Positions 62,576-64,000 of a DNA stretch of 64,000 nucleotides are shown here, in pieces. Both the position numbers and the translations under genes were made by a program. The notes under the pieces are model-generated. The model was given only the letters and a program-made list of their open reading frames with translations, did not search any database and had not been told where the DNA came from. The stretch covers positions 167,778 through 231,777 of the forward strand of contig NZ_ATVT01000005.1 in assembly GCF_000420865.1 (NCBI RefSeq), read 5' to 3'. This DNA comes from Butyrivibrio sp. XPD2006 (lineage in GTDB: Bacteria > Bacillota > Clostridia > Lachnospirales > Lachnospiraceae). Position 1 is the first letter of the stretch, and the number at the start of each line of letters is the position of its first letter.

Positions 62576-63721
62576 ATGAAGATTACTGGGGCATCTGTCT
62601 TTGGTAAAGACAGGAAATTTCATGAAAAAGATCTTTATGTAAAGGAAGAACTTATCACTGACAGTGCATCGGCGGGAGAAGAAGTCATCGATGCCACCGG
62701 GTGCTATGCGATTCCCGGACTTATAGACATTCATTTCCATGGAGCCATGGGAGAAGATGTATGCGACGGTAATGCGCAGGCTTTTGAAAAGATAGCGGAG
62801 TATGAGGTCTCGCGCGGAGTTACAGCTATTTGCCCTGCGACACTGACGCTTCCTGTAGAAGATTTAAAGCATGTGCTCTCTTTGGGAGCAGAGTTTGCCG
62901 CCAAAGGAAACAACAGATTATCGGATCTGGTGGGCTTTAACATGGAGGGACCGTTCATCAGCCCTGTGAAAAAGGGTGCACAGAATGAAGAATATATCAT
63001 GAAGTGCAATCCCGGGATCGTGGATGAGTTTTACGAGGCGTCGAAAGGTCTTTTGAAAATAATCGGACTTGCGCCGGAGGAAAACCCTGACTTTGAGAAA
63101 TACATTGAAGCGGTCAGGGACAAGGTCATCGTGTCACTTGCCCACACTGCTTCGGATTATGATACAGCTATGAAGGCTTTTGGAGCCGGTGCCTCTCACG
63201 CGGTTCATCTCTACAATGCCATGACGGGAATGAGCCACAGAGAACCGGGCGTTGTTGGAGCGGTATTTGATTCCAAACACGTGACGGCAGAACTGATCTG
63301 CGATGGTATTCATATTCATCCTGCTGCGGTGAGAGCTACCTTTGAGATGATGGGGGCTGAGAGGATGATACTGATCAGTGACAGTATGAGGTCTACAGGA
63401 ATGCCCGACGGCGAGTATGAGCTTGGAGGACTTCCCGCGATCAAGAAGGGCAGAGAAGTAAGGCTTAAGGAAGGCGGTGCAATCGCAGGCTCCGGAACCG
63501 ATCTTATGGATTGTCTTAAGACAGTGGTCCTTGATATGGATATTCCTATCGAGGTGGCAGTGGCGGCAGCTACAATCAATCCGGCAAGACGAATCGGTAT
63601 AGCCGATAAATACGGAAGTTTAGAGTCGGGCAAGTACGCTGACATAGTTCTTCTGGACAAAAAAGATCTCTCAATTAAGAAAATTTTAAGAAAAGGATCA
63701 CCCATTGGGCAATGTCATTAA
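62576..63721 (+). CDS. nagA: N-acetylglucosamine-6-phosphate deacetylase
   Basis: 381 aa from ATG 62576, behind GAGGGCGG; ATG 62564 overlapping the regulator's stop is an alternative. Amidohydrolase motifs IDIHFHGAMGEDVCDG, NMEGPFISP (metal Glu), SLAHTASDY and HAVHLYNAM (metal His), and ISDSMRSTGMPDG (catalytic Asp) are all intact. It removes acetate from GlcNAc-6-P to give glucosamine-6-P. Its presence at the end of the transporter-phosphorylase operon is the strongest clue that the imported sugar contains GlcNAc. nagB is not in the window. Confidence 0.94.
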   Translation: MKITGASVFGKDRKFHEKDLYVKEELITDSASAGEEVIDATGCYAIPGLIDIHFHGAMGEDVCDGNAQAFEKIAEYEVSRGVTAICPATLTLPVEDLKHVLSLGAEFAAKGNNRLSDLVGFNMEGPFISPVKKGAQNEEYIMKCNPGIVDEFYEASKGLLKIIGLAPEENPDFEKYIEAVRDKVIVSLAHTASDYDTAMKAFGAGASHAVHLYNAMTGMSHREPGVVGAVFDSKHVTAELICDGIHIHPAAVRATFEMMGAERMILISDSMRSTGMPDGEYELGGLPAIKKGREVRLKEGGAIAGSGTDLMDCLKTVVLDMDIPIEVAVAAATINPARRIGIADKYGSLESGKYADIVLLDKKDLSIKKILRKGSPIGQCH

Positions 63722-63751
63722 GTTAGTATGACAATACAAAAATGGCAACAG

Positions 63752-63797
63752 ACTGAGGATGAAGTATTTTACTCTTCATCCTCAGTTTCTTCTTTTT
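63752..63797 (+). terminator. terminator of the sugar locus
   Basis: Stem ACTGAGGATGAAG / CTTCATCCTCAGT with an AT-rich loop, followed by TTCTTCTTTTT. Confidence 0.88.
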
Positions 63798-63946
63798 AGG
63801 GCATAGCAAATAGACGGATTTTCTCCGCCAAAATAAAATTATGCAGCTTATTGTTTTTATGCTACTCTGTATAGGAAACTATGATATATCTTGCCAGTTA
63901 GTTTTCTTTCCCGATGTCTATCTGGCCTTATAGGAACTAGATTTTT
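63798..63946. other. intergenic DNA after nagA
   Basis: No gene is seen. A short hairpin GACGGATTTTCTCCGCC (63812-63828) is possible. Confidence 0.4.
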
Positions 63947-63955
63947 TGATATAAT
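63947..63955 (+). promoter_or_regulatory. extended -10 promoter near window end
   Basis: TTGATATAAT contains TGn plus TATAAT (63950-63955). No clear -35 box. Predicted start near 63962. Confidence 0.45.
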
Positions 63956-63967
63956 GGTTTCCAAATC

Positions 63968-64000
63968 AGGTGATGATGCCTTTCCTCGATAGAACAATCT
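63968..64000 (+). promoter_or_regulatory. possible 5' part of a fluoride-type riboswitch, cut by the window end
   Basis: AGGTGATGATGCCTTTCCT followed shortly by GATAGAAC fits the first stem and the AUAAAC-like joining segment of the crcB/fluoride motif, and it begins right after the predicted transcription start. The part that would complete the pseudoknot (a later GGCATC) is outside the window, so this cannot be confirmed here. Confidence 0.3.

Overview
The window looks like chromosomal DNA of a Lachnospiraceae-type Firmicute (Butyrivibrio or a close relative is my best guess). The inference rests on strong AGGAGG ribosome binding sites, moderate GC content, the Firmicutes order rpmG-secE-nusG-rplK-rplA / rplJ-rplL / rpoB-rpoC / rpsL-rpsG-fusA-tuf, a threonyl-tRNA synthetase that starts directly at its editing domain, queT and HAAS/DUF4097 envelope genes. 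No species can be named from the sequence alone. I see no complete tRNA, rRNA, IS element, prophage or CRISPR array.

Layout. 1-2.1 kb: end of malQ, a LacI regulator and a small HicB-like protein. 2.1-2.9 kb: a gene-free stretch holding a rod-shaped RNA candidate behind a TATAAT box, then a tandem array of 63-bp units, each with an internal inverted repeat. 2.9-13.1 kb: housekeeping genes (mscS, queT, tdk, a GltD-like oxidoreductase, hisC, a methyltransferase, dapF) plus a scar carrying a broken transporter lipoprotein and a tRNA-like fragment. 13.2-26.3 kb: thrS, then cell-surface genes: two GT-C membrane proteins, a GT2-methyltransferase fusion, glf, a FliD-like protein and a GT2-GtrA fusion.

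26.3-44.9 kb: the transcription/translation core, with near-consensus promoters, an L10-type leader with an attenuator before rplJ, and an unexplained structured leader before rplK. A CapA-family gene inside this block looks leaderless. 44.9-50.7 kb: an envelope-stress-like region (ECF sigma factor, putative anti-sigma factor, small membrane proteins, PadR, HAAS protein, DUF4097 protein). It is decorated with three related GC-rich palindromic repeats, and the PadR promoter carries a perfect 12-bp inverted-repeat operator. 50.8-52.8 kb: helD on the minus strand.

52.9-63.7 kb: a coherent catabolic locus of GH94 phosphorylase, phosphohexomutase, YesM-type histidine kinase, solute-binding protein, two ABC permeases, AraC-type response regulator and NagA. 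The GH94 protein carries motifs I remember from N,N'-diacetylchitobiose phosphorylase rather than cellobiose phosphorylase. With NagA and the mutase this suggests import and phosphorolysis of chitobiose (or a related GlcNAc disaccharide) to GlcNAc plus GlcNAc-1-P, conversion to GlcNAc-6-P, then deacetylation. The importer ATPase, a GlcNAc kinase and NagB are not in the window. The last 50 bases may begin a fluoride-type riboswitch.
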